DNA from: an uncultured Oscillospiraceae bacterium
Lineage (GTDB): Bacteria > Bacillota > Clostridia > Oscillospirales > Oscillospiraceae
Direction: 5' to 3'
Assembly: GCA_944385365.1 (NCBI GenBank)
Contig: CALWWW010000010.1
Span: 1-64,000 of the forward strand
Length of the DNA: 64,000 nucleotides
Below, piece by piece: positions 1 through 7,253 of this stretch. The notes beneath the pieces were generated by a model. The model was given only the letters and a program-made list of their open reading frames with translations. It ran no database searches and had not been told where the DNA came from. The position numbers and the translations under genes were made by a program. Within the stretch, counting starts at the first letter, position 1. Every line of letters starts with the position of its first letter.

Positions 1-87
1 ATTATAAAAATGTGATATTGTTTATGCCTTAATTCGTTGCTGAATGGTAAAACACCCTTGACAAATCTCTTTCCAGATCCGGCTTTT

Positions 88-345
88 GTGGCAATGTGCG
101 CGACCCGGTCCACGGACAGGACACGCATCCTTGTACTGAACAAGGGAATCGGGTGAAAATCCCGGACAGGCGCCGTACCGGAACCTCGGACGAAAGTCCG
201 GGCGGAGGACGGATGCCTAGCTGTGATGGCGGAGGATATCTCTTTTCTGCGAAAGCAGGTCACTGGCGGCGCAGCCGCTGGGAAGGCGAGGGGTACCCGT
301 TGGCAGGACGAACTGCCTGAACGCTTCAGTCAGAAGACCTACTAG
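88..345 (+). promoter_or_regulatory. Cobalamin riboswitch (orphan)
   Basis: The conserved core of the AdoCbl-type cobalamin riboswitch is visible: GGGAATC followed by GGGTGAAAATCCCGGAC at about 144-167, GTCACTGG at 259-266, GGGAAGGCGAG at 279-289, and the closing AGTCAGAAGACCT at 328-340. Order and spacing match the family. A TTGACA lies upstream at 58-63 but no good -10 follows it. The 5' boundary is approximate. What is odd is that no cobalamin gene, indeed no plus-strand gene at all, follows before 2523. RNase P RNA was considered and does not fit. Confidence 0.85.
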
Positions 346-436
346 GAGCTCCACCCCCGTTTGGGGGCTGCTCTGAAACGATGCCAAAGGGAGCGATGCA
401 GCAGCATCAGCTCCGGTATTCCAGAATGGAAACAAC

Positions 437-466
437 AAAAGCGGACGTGGCGACGTCCGCTTTTTT
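437..466 (+). terminator. Rho-independent terminator of riboswitch transcript
   Basis: Stem GCGGACG/CGTCCGC followed directly by six T residues, about 90 bases after the riboswitch core. It is probably the regulated expression platform or the end of a short noncoding transcript. Confidence 0.85.
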
Positions 467-683
467 GCGGCCTTCGGGAGCGGGGACCAATGGTTCCCTG
501 TCTTGCCTGACTCCTGGAGGGCCGCGAGAGCGGGCAGCGGTATTCCGTATCTCTGGATGGTCGGGACGCCTGGGACGAGGCAGGCCCAGGGTCCCCCGTC
601 CCTGTGATATCCCCCTCTTTTCCACGGCCCGGCGGAACGGACGGCCCATGCCATGCCGCCGCCCCGCCGGACCCATCACGACC
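467..683. other. No gene recognised
   Basis: No open frame with a ribosome binding site or a recognisable protein is seen here on either strand. The stretch lies between the riboswitch terminator and a minus-strand terminator. It could be the distal part of a riboswitch read-through transcript, but nothing identifies it. Confidence 0.4.
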
Positions 684-725
684 AAACAACAAGGACCGCC
701 GCGGAACTGTCCGCGGCGGTCCTTG
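684..725 (-). terminator. Strong hairpin, probable minus-strand terminator
   Basis: A 14-bp perfect stem (AAGGACCGCCGCGG and its complement) around a six-base loop. On the minus strand it is followed by a T-rich tract. It is the third of three successive minus-strand terminator-like hairpins downstream of the micro-ORF. Confidence 0.6.
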
Positions 726-746
726 CTGCAATCGATGAAATGAAAG

Positions 747-774
747 TATAAAAAACATCATCCAGGGATGATGA
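747..774 (-). terminator. Minus-strand terminator
   Basis: Stem CATCATCC/GGATGATG; on the minus strand the stem is followed by six T residues. It lies between two other terminator hairpins, so it may end a short transcript starting after the micro-ORF, or act as a back-up. Confidence 0.7.
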
Positions 775-821
775 GAAATTTTCGTGGAAGCGCTCCGGCC
801 CCCTGGGGCGGTGGGACCGGA

Positions 822-860
822 CAAAAAGAAAAGCCAGGGCATTCGTCCCCGAATCCCTGG
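822..860 (-). terminator. Terminator of the micro-ORF
   Basis: Hairpin with CCAGGG/CCCTGG and an inner ATTCG/CGAAT stem, starting four bases after the micro-ORF stop codon and followed on the minus strand by a T-rich tract (CTTTTCTTTTTG). Confidence 0.8.
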
Positions 861-863
861 TCC

Positions 864-944
864 TTACTTTTCGCTGTTGTAGGAACAATCGTCATCGTTG
901 CCGAAGATCAGATCATCAATATCGGGAATGTTGTGATACATCAT
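864..944 (-). CDS. 26-residue acidic micro-protein, function unknown
   Basis: This frame is too short for routine ORF calling but has all the parts of a gene. An AGGAGG sits seven bases before a double ATG (942-944 and 939-941), a near-consensus promoter lies just upstream, and a terminator starts right after the stop. The peptide begins MMYHNIPDIDDLIFG, carries a DDDC stretch with one cysteine, and ends in SEK; it is strongly acidic with no signal peptide or membrane segment. I do not recognise a family. It could be a small regulatory protein, a peptide precursor or a leader peptide. The expression signals are well supported; the function is not. Confidence 0.7.
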   Translation of the reverse strand: MMYHNIPDIDDLIFGNDDDCSYNSEK

Positions 945-978
945 GCTGCATCCTCCTTTCTATCCTTAATTGCTTCTT

Positions 979-1006
979 ATTATACTTGTTGTTTGTGAAA
1001 AAACAA
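979..1006 (-). promoter_or_regulatory. Promoter of the micro-ORF
   Basis: Reading the minus strand, TTGTTT (1001-1006) is separated by 16 bases from a perfect TATAAT (979-984), about 35 bases upstream of the micro-ORF start. Confidence 0.75.
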
Positions 1007-1037
1007 CGAATGAATCGTGAACAGTTTGTTAAAATTG

Positions 1038-1070
1038 CGAAAAACGGGAGCTGTGTCTATCACAGCTCCC
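1038..1070 (-). terminator. Terminator of the degV-like gene
   Basis: Ten-base stem GGGAGCTGTG/CACAGCTCCC nine bases after the DegV stop codon, followed on the minus strand by GTTTTTCGC. Confidence 0.75.
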
Positions 1071-1078
1071 ATAAGATG

Positions 1079-1945
1079 TCATATTGCCTTCACATAGCAA
1101 CCGCAGGCCAGGGCGCCGTAACCGATGTGGCAGGAGACGCTGAGGCTCAGCGGGTCAAATTGGAATGCTACACCGGGGAAAGCGGCCTCCAGCTCGGCTT
1201 TCCAGTCCAGGGCTTCCTCCAGATTGCCGGAGTAGGCGATGCCGAAGCCCATGCGGCCTTGGGCCAGGGGTTCCGCAAACCGGGTTTTCAGGTCTTTCTG
1301 AAGGGCTTCGATCATGGTCCGGCGGGCGGCCTTTTTGCCGCGAACCTTGGCATAGGCGTCCAGCTTTTCACCCTGAATTTGCAGGACGGGCTTGAGGTTG
1401 AGGACCGTACCGATGGCGGCGGCGGCAGGGGTGATACGGCCGCCCTTTTTCAGATATTTGAGGGTCTCCAAACTGATGTAAATGCTGGCCTGGAGCTTCT
1501 GTTCTTCCAGAATCGTGCGGATTTCCTCGGCGCTGTGTCCGGCTTCCGCCAGGGCCATGGCGTCGTAGACGGATTGGCGCTGGGTGACCGAGATTCGCTG
1601 GTTGTCCACAACCACCACACGGCCGTCGTAGTCGTCGGCCAGCATCCGGGCCGACTGGCAGGAGCTGCTGAGACCGCTGGACATGGGAATGTGCAGAACG
1701 GATTCATACTCCTGCAGCAGCTGGTCCCATAGCTGGGTCACGTCGCCCAGAGAGGGCTGGGAGGTGGAGATATCGGCATCCTCTAAGAGCTTTTTGTAAA
1801 AAGCCTCCTGGGTCAGTGTGATGTCTTCGAAATAGAGGGTATCATCGATAAAAAAGGGCATGGGCAGCACGGAAATCCCCAGCAGTTTCGCTTCGGACTG
1901 GGTGATACCGCTGTTGCTGTCGGTGACGATGGCGATCCGTTTCAT
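1079..1945 (-). CDS. DegV family fatty-acid-binding protein
   Basis: The protein has 288 residues, the usual DegV size. Members of this family bind a fatty acid between two domains; some act as FakB, presenting the acid to fatty-acid kinase FakA. Visible family signs are TDSNSG at residues 8-13, TSQPS at 61-65 and SSGLSSS at 89-95, which form the lipid head-group pocket in known structures. The start was chosen at ATG 1945 because AAAGGA precedes it; the open frame runs further upstream without a ribosome binding site. No FakA kinase is in the window, so a FakB role is inference. Confidence 0.9.
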   Translation of the reverse strand: MKRIAIVTDSNSGITQSEAKLLGISVLPMPFFIDDTLYFEDITLTQEAFYKKLLEDADISTSQPSLGDVTQLWDQLLQEYESVLHIPMSSGLSSSCQSARMLADDYDGRVVVVDNQRISVTQRQSVYDAMALAEAGHSAEEIRTILEEQKLQASIYISLETLKYLKKGGRITPAAAAIGTVLNLKPVLQIQGEKLDAYAKVRGKKAARRTMIEALQKDLKTRFAEPLAQGRMGFGIAYSGNLEEALDWKAELEAAFPGVAFQFDPLSLSVSCHIGYGALACGCYVKAI

Positions 1946-2111
1946 GAGACGTCCTTTCTGGCGTGACACGGCCAATGGCAGGTCACAGCGTGGATAGTAT
2001 CGAATAGTATAGCGCTTTTTTCCCCAAAAGGCAACGGGAAAAATGGAACATTGTTGAAAAAGCTGCAAGAAAAGGGAATTGCAACCGTTCCTTTATGGCA
2101 CATGATGGAGA

Positions 2112-2148
2112 CAAAAAGAAGAGCATCTGCGGAAAACGCAGATGCTCT
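2112..2148 (-). terminator. Terminator of the tRNA-Ser pair
   Basis: Twelve-base stem AGAGCATCTGCG/CGCAGATGCTCT around AAAAC immediately after the CCA end of tRNA-Ser(GCT), followed on the minus strand by TCTTTTTG. Confidence 0.85.
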
Positions 2149-2240
2149 TGGCGGAGTGGGAGGGATTTGAACCCTCGCGCGCTGTTTAGACGCCTACTCC
2201 CTTAGCAGGGGAGCCCCTTCGGCCTCTTGGGTACCACTCC
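2149..2240 (-). tRNA. tRNA-Ser (anticodon GCT)
   Basis: A 92-base type II tRNA with acceptor GGAGTGG/CCACTCC, anticodon stem CTCCC/GGGAG around CTGCTAA (anticodon GCT), a long variable arm, the T-arm GGTTCAAATCC, and an encoded CCA end (2149-2151). Confidence 0.95.
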
Positions 2241-2266
2241 ATGGCCGGTCAGAACGTTGGAAAGAA

Positions 2267-2355
2267 TGGCGGAGAGAGTGGGATTCGAACCCACGGCTCA
2301 TTGCTGAGTCACTGGTTTTCAAGACCAGCTCCTTAAACCGCTCGGACATCTCTCC
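2267..2355 (-). tRNA. tRNA-Ser (anticodon TGA)
   Basis: An 89-base type II tRNA with acceptor GGAGAGA, anticodon stem CTGGT/ACCAG around a loop carrying TGA, a long variable arm, the T-arm GGTTCGAATCC and an encoded CCA. It lies 26 bases upstream of tRNA-Ser(GCT), and the two probably share a transcript. Confidence 0.95.
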
Positions 2356-2452
2356 AGATCAGTTCCTTGTGAGATACGCAAATTATATTACCAGAACAGT
2401 GCCGGTTTGTCAACCCCTGAATCGTAAAAAATTTTGCCCTATGCGGCCAGGA

Positions 2453-2480
2453 TTGATTTTTGCCGAATTGGTGGTATACT
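2453..2480 (+). promoter_or_regulatory. Promoter of the GTPase pair
   Basis: TTGATT, 16-base spacer, TATACT, about 40 bases before the first GTPase start. I see no convincing Zur or Fur box over it. Confidence 0.65.
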
Positions 2481-2522
2481 TACACTAACCATAAATTTCA
2501 TAATTGGAAAGGTTCTGTTCGC

Positions 2523-3668
2523 ATGACGAAAATTGATATCTACTCCGGCTTCCTGGGGGCCGGTAAGACCACCCTGATCAAGAAGATGATTCAGGAGGCT
2601 TACAAAGGCGAAAAGCTGGTACTCATTGAAAATGAGTTTGGTGAAATCGGCATTGACGGCGGCTTTTTAAAGGAAGCCGGTATCGAAATTACCGAAATGA
2701 ATTCCGGCTGCATCTGCTGCAGTCTGGTGGGCGACTTCGGCAAGGCCCTCAACCAGGTTCTGGACCAGTACAACCCCGACCGCATTATCATTGAGCCCTC
2801 CGGCGTGGGCAAGCTGTCCGACGTCATCGCCGCCGTCAAGCGGGTGCTCCGCCCTGGTGTGGAGCTGGGCAGCGCCGTGGCCGTGGCCGACGCCACCAAG
2901 TGCCGTATGTATATGAAGAACTTCGGCGAGTTCTACAACAACCAGATTGAGACGGCCCAGACCATTTTCCTCAGCCGCATCGATATGGTCAGCGAGGAGA
3001 AGCTCCACCAGGCCGTGGAGATGATCCGCACCCGCAACGACCACGCCACCATTGTCACCACCCCCTGGCAGCAGCTCACCGGTGAGCAGCTCCGCGCCGC
3101 CATGGAGCAGGAGAACACCCTGGCCCAGGAGCTGGAGCACCTGGAGCACGACCATGAGCACCATCATCACGACCACGATCACGACGAGCATTGTGACTGC
3201 GGCTGCCACGACCACGATCACGAGCATCATCATGACCATGAGCACGATCATGAGCACCACCATGACCATGGCCCCGACTGCACCTGTGGTTGCCACGATC
3301 ACGACCATGACCATGAGCACCATCATGAGCATGACCATGACGAGCACTGCGATTGCGGCTGCCATGACCACGACCATCATCATCACCATGCCGACGAGGT
3401 CTTCACCTCCTGGGGTGTGGAGACGCCCAAGAAGTTTACCAAGGTGGGCATTGCGTCCATGTTGGCGGCGCTGGAGGATGAATCCCTGTATGGCTTTGTT
3501 CTGCGGGCCAAGGGCTATGTGGAAGGCGAGGACGGACAGTGGATTTACTTCGATTATGTCCCCGGCGACCCGGACATCCGTGACGGCAGCCCTGCCGTTA
3601 CGGGACGTCTCTGTGTCATCGGCTCCAAGATCAACGAGCAGGCGCTGAGCACCCTCTTCGGCGTGTAA
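2523..3668 (+). CDS. COG0523 (CobW-like) GTPase with His/Cys-rich metal-binding insert
   Basis: A 381-residue G3E-family GTPase of the COG0523 group, which includes metal chaperones for zinc and cobalt. Walker A is GFLGAGKTT (9-17) and the family signature CxCC is in SGCICC (61-66). Residues about 206-289 are almost only His, Asp, Glu and Cys, with three CxCxC motifs (224-228, 253-257, 276-280) spaced about 25 residues apart by internal duplication. The C-terminal CobW_C-like domain follows, with RAKGYV. The start at ATG 2523 has GGAAAGG upstream; the longer frame to 2460 would run through the promoter. The second GTPase follows after 12 bases. The metal is not identifiable from sequence. Confidence 0.9.
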   Translation: MTKIDIYSGFLGAGKTTLIKKMIQEAYKGEKLVLIENEFGEIGIDGGFLKEAGIEITEMNSGCICCSLVGDFGKALNQVLDQYNPDRIIIEPSGVGKLSDVIAAVKRVLRPGVELGSAVAVADATKCRMYMKNFGEFYNNQIETAQTIFLSRIDMVSEEKLHQAVEMIRTRNDHATIVTTPWQQLTGEQLRAAMEQENTLAQELEHLEHDHEHHHHDHDHDEHCDCGCHDHDHEHHHDHEHDHEHHHDHGPDCTCGCHDHDHDHEHHHEHDHDEHCDCGCHDHDHHHHHADEVFTSWGVETPKKFTKVGIASMLAALEDESLYGFVLRAKGYVEGEDGQWIYFDYVPGDPDIRDGSPAVTGRLCVIGSKINEQALSTLFGV

Positions 3669-3680
3669 GGGGGAGACCGC

Positions 3681-4625
3681 ATGAAAACCGTTCCCGTCTA
3701 CGTATTCACGGGCTTTCTGGAGTCCGGCAAGACGAAATTTATTCAGGAAACCCTGGAAGATCCCCGATTCAACAGCGGGGAGCGGACCCTTTTGATTGTC
3801 TGTGAAGAGGGCGAGGAGGAGTACGATTTCTCCACCTATCCCCACAAGAACGTGTGGAAAGAGGTGGTGGAGGACTACGACGATCTGACGCCGGAGAAGC
3901 TCCAGGGCTGGCAGAAGCAGTATAAGGCCCAACGAGTGGTGGTGGAGCTCAACGGTATGCAGCCCGCCGGCGCGTTTTATGAGAAGATGCCGGAAAACTG
4001 GGAAATCGCCCAGGAGGTGTTCTTTGCCGACGCCCGCTCTATCCTCAATTTTAACGCCAACATGCGTTCTCTGGTGGTGGATAAGCTCCAGGGCTGTGAA
4101 CTGGTGGTGTTCAACCGCATGGAAAAGGGTCAGGATGTCATGCCCTACCACAAGCTGGCCCGTGCCCTGAACCGCCGGGTGGACATTATTTACGACTACA
4201 CCGATGGCACCACCCAATTTGATGAAATTGAGGACCCGCTGCCCTTTGATCTCAACGCCGACACCATCGAAATCAACGACGACGATTATGCCATCTGGTA
4301 CCGGGACATTGCCGAAGAGTCTCAGAAGTACGATGGCAAAAACGTCCGGTTCAAAGCCCAGGTGGCCAATCTGCGCCGGGGCGTCCAGGGCTGGTTTGCG
4401 CCGGGCCGCTTCGTCATGACCTGCTGTGTGGAGGACATTGAGTTTATGGCCATCCCCTGCCAGTATGACCGGTGCGAAGAACTGACCATGCGCAGCTGGG
4501 TATGGGTGACGGCCCATGTGGAATCCAAGGCCCACAACCTGTACCACGGCGAGGTGGGGCCGGTGCTGACGGCCTTGTCCGTGGAACCGGCCGACGCCGC
4601 TGAGCCGGACGTCTGCACGTTCTGA
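3681..4625 (+). CDS. CobW-like GTPase fused to a DUF1980-like C-terminal domain
   Basis: A 314-residue protein beginning with a P-loop GTPase of the G3E/COG0523 type (GFLESGKT at 11-18) but lacking the CxCC metal motif of its neighbour. Residues about 200-310 resemble the C-terminal OB-like domain of YcgQ/TIGR03943 (DUF1980) proteins: a segment with FVMTCCVEDIEFMAIPC, then WVWVTAHVE, then a beta-rich end. In YcgQ that domain is attached to a membrane protein partnered by the permease YcgR; here it is attached to a GTPase. It lies 12 bases after the His-rich GTPase and is surely cotranscribed. A metal-trafficking role is inferred from the pairing. The DUF1980 likeness is by eye. Confidence 0.8.
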   Translation: MKTVPVYVFTGFLESGKTKFIQETLEDPRFNSGERTLLIVCEEGEEEYDFSTYPHKNVWKEVVEDYDDLTPEKLQGWQKQYKAQRVVVELNGMQPAGAFYEKMPENWEIAQEVFFADARSILNFNANMRSLVVDKLQGCELVVFNRMEKGQDVMPYHKLARALNRRVDIIYDYTDGTTQFDEIEDPLPFDLNADTIEINDDDYAIWYRDIAEESQKYDGKNVRFKAQVANLRRGVQGWFAPGRFVMTCCVEDIEFMAIPCQYDRCEELTMRSWVWVTAHVESKAHNLYHGEVGPVLTALSVEPADAAEPDVCTF

Positions 4626-4646
4626 GTTTGCCGCGGGAAGAAACAG

Positions 4647-4830
4647 AAAGGCCCTGACTGCCACCCCTATGGGGTGGAGCCAGGGCCTTTGCGGCAGATG
4701 CTGCAGGGGCTTCCGCTATCTGCGGATGACGGTTTGGGACGCGAGAGGGTGTTTCGCCCGCTGCGGCGGGCGACCGGGGCGCTGCCCCTGGACCCTGCAA
4801 TTTTTTTGTAAAAAAATTGACTAAAAACTT
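4647..4830 (+). repeat. Type A multi-hairpin element, copy 1
   Basis: A divergent, short copy. It opens with a hairpin (GGCCCTG...CAGGGCC, 4650-4686) that can also terminate the GTPase operon, continues with a degenerate ATCTGCGGAT hairpin, one CCCGCTGCGGCGGG hairpin and GGGGCGCTGCCCC, and ends in an A/T hairpin (AATTTTTTTGTAAAAAAATT) and ACTAAAAACTTTTT. The last part abuts the stop codon of the minus-strand lipoprotein at 4860. Confidence 0.8.
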
Positions 4831-4859
4831 TTTATTTGAGAGGGATATTCTCCAAAAAA

Positions 4860-5378
4860 TCAGAGCATTTCATTTCCGTAGACGCCGAACGAAGCAAAGA
4901 CCGCCTGGGCACAGTCGGCGTACTGGTTTCCAGCTTCCTCCCGGACGGAGAAGATCAGCGTATAGAAATAGCTGCCGTCTTCCACCACCGACGCCTGGGA
5001 GACGTAGTTCCCCTCATCGGAGGCCGACACCCAGGCGAAGCGATATTCCGGCAGACCGAACCGTTCGGTCTCCACAATGTCCAGGTCGGCGGCGTCGAAA
5101 CCGGACACCATGCGGATGGCCGCGTCCTTGTCCGACGCAGTCAGCACCTCGCTGTAAATCTCGTAATCTCCATCCTCCTGTACATAGAGATTGCCGCCGT
5201 CTATGCCGCTGACGGGCTGTGACACATCATCGGGAACGCCGAAAGTGATGAGATACGGCTGTTCGATGGCGGCGGACACGGTGACCGTCGGGTCGTCCAC
5301 GGTCTCCCACGTCACCGGCGCGCTGCACCCGCTCAGCAGTGGAACCAGCGCCAAGGCCAGAAGCCAACGATATTTCAT
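4860..5378 (-). CDS. Small lipoprotein, unknown function
   Basis: A 172-residue exported lipoprotein: positively charged start MKYR, hydrophobic core, and lipobox LLSGC with Cys18. The mature part has alternating short strands and no motif that I recognise; EYRFAWVSASDEGNY and a C-terminal FASFGVYGNEM are its clearest landmarks. The start at 5378 was preferred because GGGGTGG precedes it; an ATG at 5393 is possible and would add five residues. It is divergent from the DUF1294 gene, with only 34 bases between the two starts. Confidence 0.8.
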   Translation of the reverse strand: MKYRWLLALALVPLLSGCSAPVTWETVDDPTVTVSAAIEQPYLITFGVPDDVSQPVSGIDGGNLYVQEDGDYEIYSEVLTASDKDAAIRMVSGFDAADLDIVETERFGLPEYRFAWVSASDEGNYVSQASVVEDGSYFYTLIFSVREEAGNQYADCAQAVFASFGVYGNEML

Positions 5379-5412
5379 TTCATACCACCCCATTTTTGAA
5401 AGGAGGAACTCC

Positions 5413-5703
5413 ATGGAGCTCCTGTACAAGCTGTTGTTTGCCTATCTGCTCTTAATCAATGCGGTGGGATTGGGGATTATGTGTGCCGACAAGCAGTTTG
5501 CCAAAAAAAATCACCGGCGCGTGCCGGAGGCCCGTCTGATGACCATTGCGGCCATCGGCGGCAGCGTGGGCAGTATCCTGGGAATGTATTTGTTCCGCCA
5601 TAAGACGCAGCATCCAAAGTTTTATATTGGATTGCCGTTGATTCTGCTGGCCCAGTTGTCTCTGGCATTGATCGCCGTGTGGTATTTCTGCCTGCGCCCA
5701 TAA
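5413..5703 (+). CDS. DUF1294 family membrane protein
   Basis: A 96-residue integral membrane protein of the DUF1294 family (B. subtilis YsdA-like). Family landmarks are ADKQFAKKNHRRVPE just after the first membrane segment, then GGSVGSILGMYLFRHKTQHPKF and a final hydrophobic segment, giving three predicted membrane spans. AGGAGG lies just upstream of ATG 5413. The molecular function of the family is unknown. A type A repeat in reverse orientation begins a few bases after the stop. Confidence 0.9.
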   Translation: MELLYKLLFAYLLLINAVGLGIMCADKQFAKKNHRRVPEARLMTIAAIGGSVGSILGMYLFRHKTQHPKFYIGLPLILLAQLSLALIAVWYFCLRP

Positions 5704-5711
5704 GAACTGAG

Positions 5712-5943
5712 TAAATGATAAAAGTTTACTCGATTTTTTCAAAAATCGCGGGGTCCAGGGGCAGAGCCCCGGTCGCCCGCCGCAGCGGGCGAAATACCCG
5801 CTGGCCGCAGCCAGCGAAACACCCGCGCCGCACACGGCGCGAACTCCCCAATCGTCCATAGCGCCATCCGCAGATGGCGCAACCCCCGGCAAAGCCGAAG
5901 GCTGCCGTCCCCACCCAGTCAGTGGGTGGAGGACGGCAGCCTT
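5712..5943 (-). repeat. Type A multi-hairpin element, copy 2
   Basis: Minus-oriented copy that abuts the stop of the DUF1294 gene. From that end it reads AAAAGTTTACTCGATTTTTT, the GGGGC/GCCCC hairpin, three hairpins with CGCA loops (TGCG in element sense: GCCCG, GCTGG and GCGCC-type stems), the GCGCCATC hairpin and finally a 17-bp GGCTGCCGTCC hairpin. Confidence 0.85.
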
Positions 5944-5997
5944 ATGTTGTACCGTTTGCAATGACGTAACCGCTCCACAAACCACGCAGGGCAGTCC

Positions 5998-6141
5998 GTC
6001 CACGTTCGTAGGGCGGGACCTATGTGTCCCGCCGCTGACGGAATGTACCATGGACGCGTCAAGGATGCCGCGTCCTACGAAACGGTTACGCATTCGCCCC
6101 GTGGGAAGCCCCACAAGAAAAAATCGAGTAACACTTTTTAC
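5998..6141. repeat. Type B and C hairpins plus a type A end module
   Basis: Type B hairpin at 6009-6034 (TAGGGCGGGAC...GTCCCGCC), type C hairpin at 6052-6074 (arms GGACGCG/CGCGTCC, loop TCAAGGATGC, followed by TACGAA), and at 6115-6140 the lone end module AAAAAATCGAGTAACACTTT abutting the stop of the minus-strand DUF896 gene. Confidence 0.8.
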
Positions 6142-6342
6142 TTATTTCTTCTTTAAAGGCGTTTTATTGCCTTTTTCATCCACAATATACGTGTTATCCA
6201 GCTGGGCTACCAGATTCCGCTTGACGGCGGCAATGTATTCCCGGCGCAGTGCGTCCCGCTCTGCCGTTTCCTCCGGCGTCAAACCCTCTGCCTTGGCCTT
6301 GCGGGCCAGTTCGTTGATGCGGTCAATTTTTTTCTGTTCCAT
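6142..6342 (-). CDS. DUF896 family protein
   Basis: A 66-residue cytoplasmic protein of the DUF896 (B. subtilis YnzC-like) family: a helical hairpin with IDRINELARKAKAEGLTPEE and RDALRREYIAAVKRN, then a short tail with IVDEKGNKTPL. Members are 60-80 residues and of unknown function. The start lies five bases after the ylmH stop, so the two genes are cotranscribed and probably translationally coupled. Confidence 0.9.
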   Translation of the reverse strand: MEQKKIDRINELARKAKAEGLTPEETAERDALRREYIAAVKRNLVAQLDNTYIVDEKGNKTPLKKK

Positions 6343-6347
6343 ATTAG

Positions 6348-7136
6348 TTACACATACCGGCGAATGAGAATGCCGGTCCTTCCTTTCTTGGTGGTACCCA
6401 AAACCTGGGCCAGTTCCAGTTTTCCCAAACCCCGGACGGAAATCACATCACCTTCGGATACCGTCCGGTCGGGCTTGGTGCAGGGCAGGGCGTTGAGGGA
6501 CGCCTTGCCGCTTTCAATGCAGGCCGACGCCTTGCCGCGGCTCAGGCCGAAGCCCGATGACACCACGGCGTCCAGCCGCAGCGTGGATACGGTGTCCCGA
6601 ATCTCCCGGACGGCCTGGACCGGCGGTTCCAGCGCGTCCAGGGACAATTCCGTCAGATGCAGCTTCGTCCGCCCGGCGGACGTGAGATTCTGCATCACAT
6701 AGGGCAGAATTTCCCGGGTCACCAGAAAGTCACACCGGCCCGGCTGCACATATAAATCGCCCACGGTCTCCCGTTTGATGCCGCTGCCCATGAGCGCCCC
6801 CAGCACGTCCCGGTGGGTCACCTCGTCTTTTTCATAAAAGGTGGCCCGGACGGCGCAGATGGGGCCGTCGTCGCTGTGGAACCAGTCCGCCGGTTCCAAA
6901 TACTCCGGCACATAGCAGCAAACGGCCCGTTCGGCCCCGTCGCAGCCGCCGAAGAAATGCAGGGGCAGATGGGGCAGAAGCCGCTGGACCAGAACCTGCT
7001 CCCGCGCCGCCAGAAAACAGCTGGCCGCCGGAATGCACCGCTGCTCCGCAGCCGTCATCCGGTCGTAAACACGGGCCAGTAAGATTTTATCCTCGTCGCT
7101 CTCGGCCAGTTTGGCAATGGCGGTCTGCTTGTCCAT
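6348..7136 (-). CDS. ylmH: YlmH family RNA-binding protein (S4 domain)
   Basis: A 262-residue protein matching YlmH: an N-terminal YlmH-specific region containing PEYLEP and RDVLGALMGSGIKRETVGD, then an S4 RNA-binding domain at about residues 185-245 with LSRGKASACIESGKASLN and an SVRGLGKLEL end. Firmicute YlmH proteins are linked to cell division genes and to rescue of stalled ribosomes. The start at 7136 has GGAGGG six bases upstream; the longer frame lacks one. It precedes DUF896 rather than sitting in the usual division cluster. Confidence 0.9.
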   Translation of the reverse strand: MDKQTAIAKLAESDEDKILLARVYDRMTAAEQRCIPAASCFLAAREQVLVQRLLPHLPLHFFGGCDGAERAVCCYVPEYLEPADWFHSDDGPICAVRATFYEKDEVTHRDVLGALMGSGIKRETVGDLYVQPGRCDFLVTREILPYVMQNLTSAGRTKLHLTELSLDALEPPVQAVREIRDTVSTLRLDAVVSSGFGLSRGKASACIESGKASLNALPCTKPDRTVSEGDVISVRGLGKLELAQVLGTTKKGRTGILIRRYV

Positions 7137-7168
7137 AGGGTCCCTCCGTGGTTGGTGTTCCAATGCAA

Positions 7169-7199
7169 TATACCATGACGGCAATGCCGGAATGGTATA
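7169..7199. repeat. Inverted repeat upstream of ylmH
   Basis: Outer arms TATACCAT/ATGGTATA with inner CGGCA/TGCCG matches, 33 bases before the ylmH start. On the minus strand it contains TATATT and may overlap the ylmH promoter. Confidence 0.5.
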
Positions 7200-7253
7200 A
7201 CGCCAGGTTTTTCGGTTGCCCCGTCAGGGGCGAGAAAAACGGCAATTGAAATC

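Noticed and set aside
88..345. RNase P RNA at the left end
   Set aside because: The GGTGAAAATCC, CACTGG and AGTCAGAAGACC blocks are those of a cobalamin riboswitch, and the RNase P core sequences are missing.
2453..2522. Zur or Fur box in front of the His-rich GTPase
   Set aside because: The leader is AT-rich but has no palindrome comparable to the one at 8581-8599.
88..2523. The cobalamin riboswitch controlling the CobW-like GTPase genes at 2523
   Set aside because: A terminator, opposite-strand genes, two tRNAs and a separate promoter lie between, so direct cis control is not credible.
2667..4664. Long minus-strand open frame (665 codons) opposite the two GTPase genes
   Set aside because: It is the mirror of GC-rich coding sequence and of the His-rich repeats; no ribosome binding site and no protein family.
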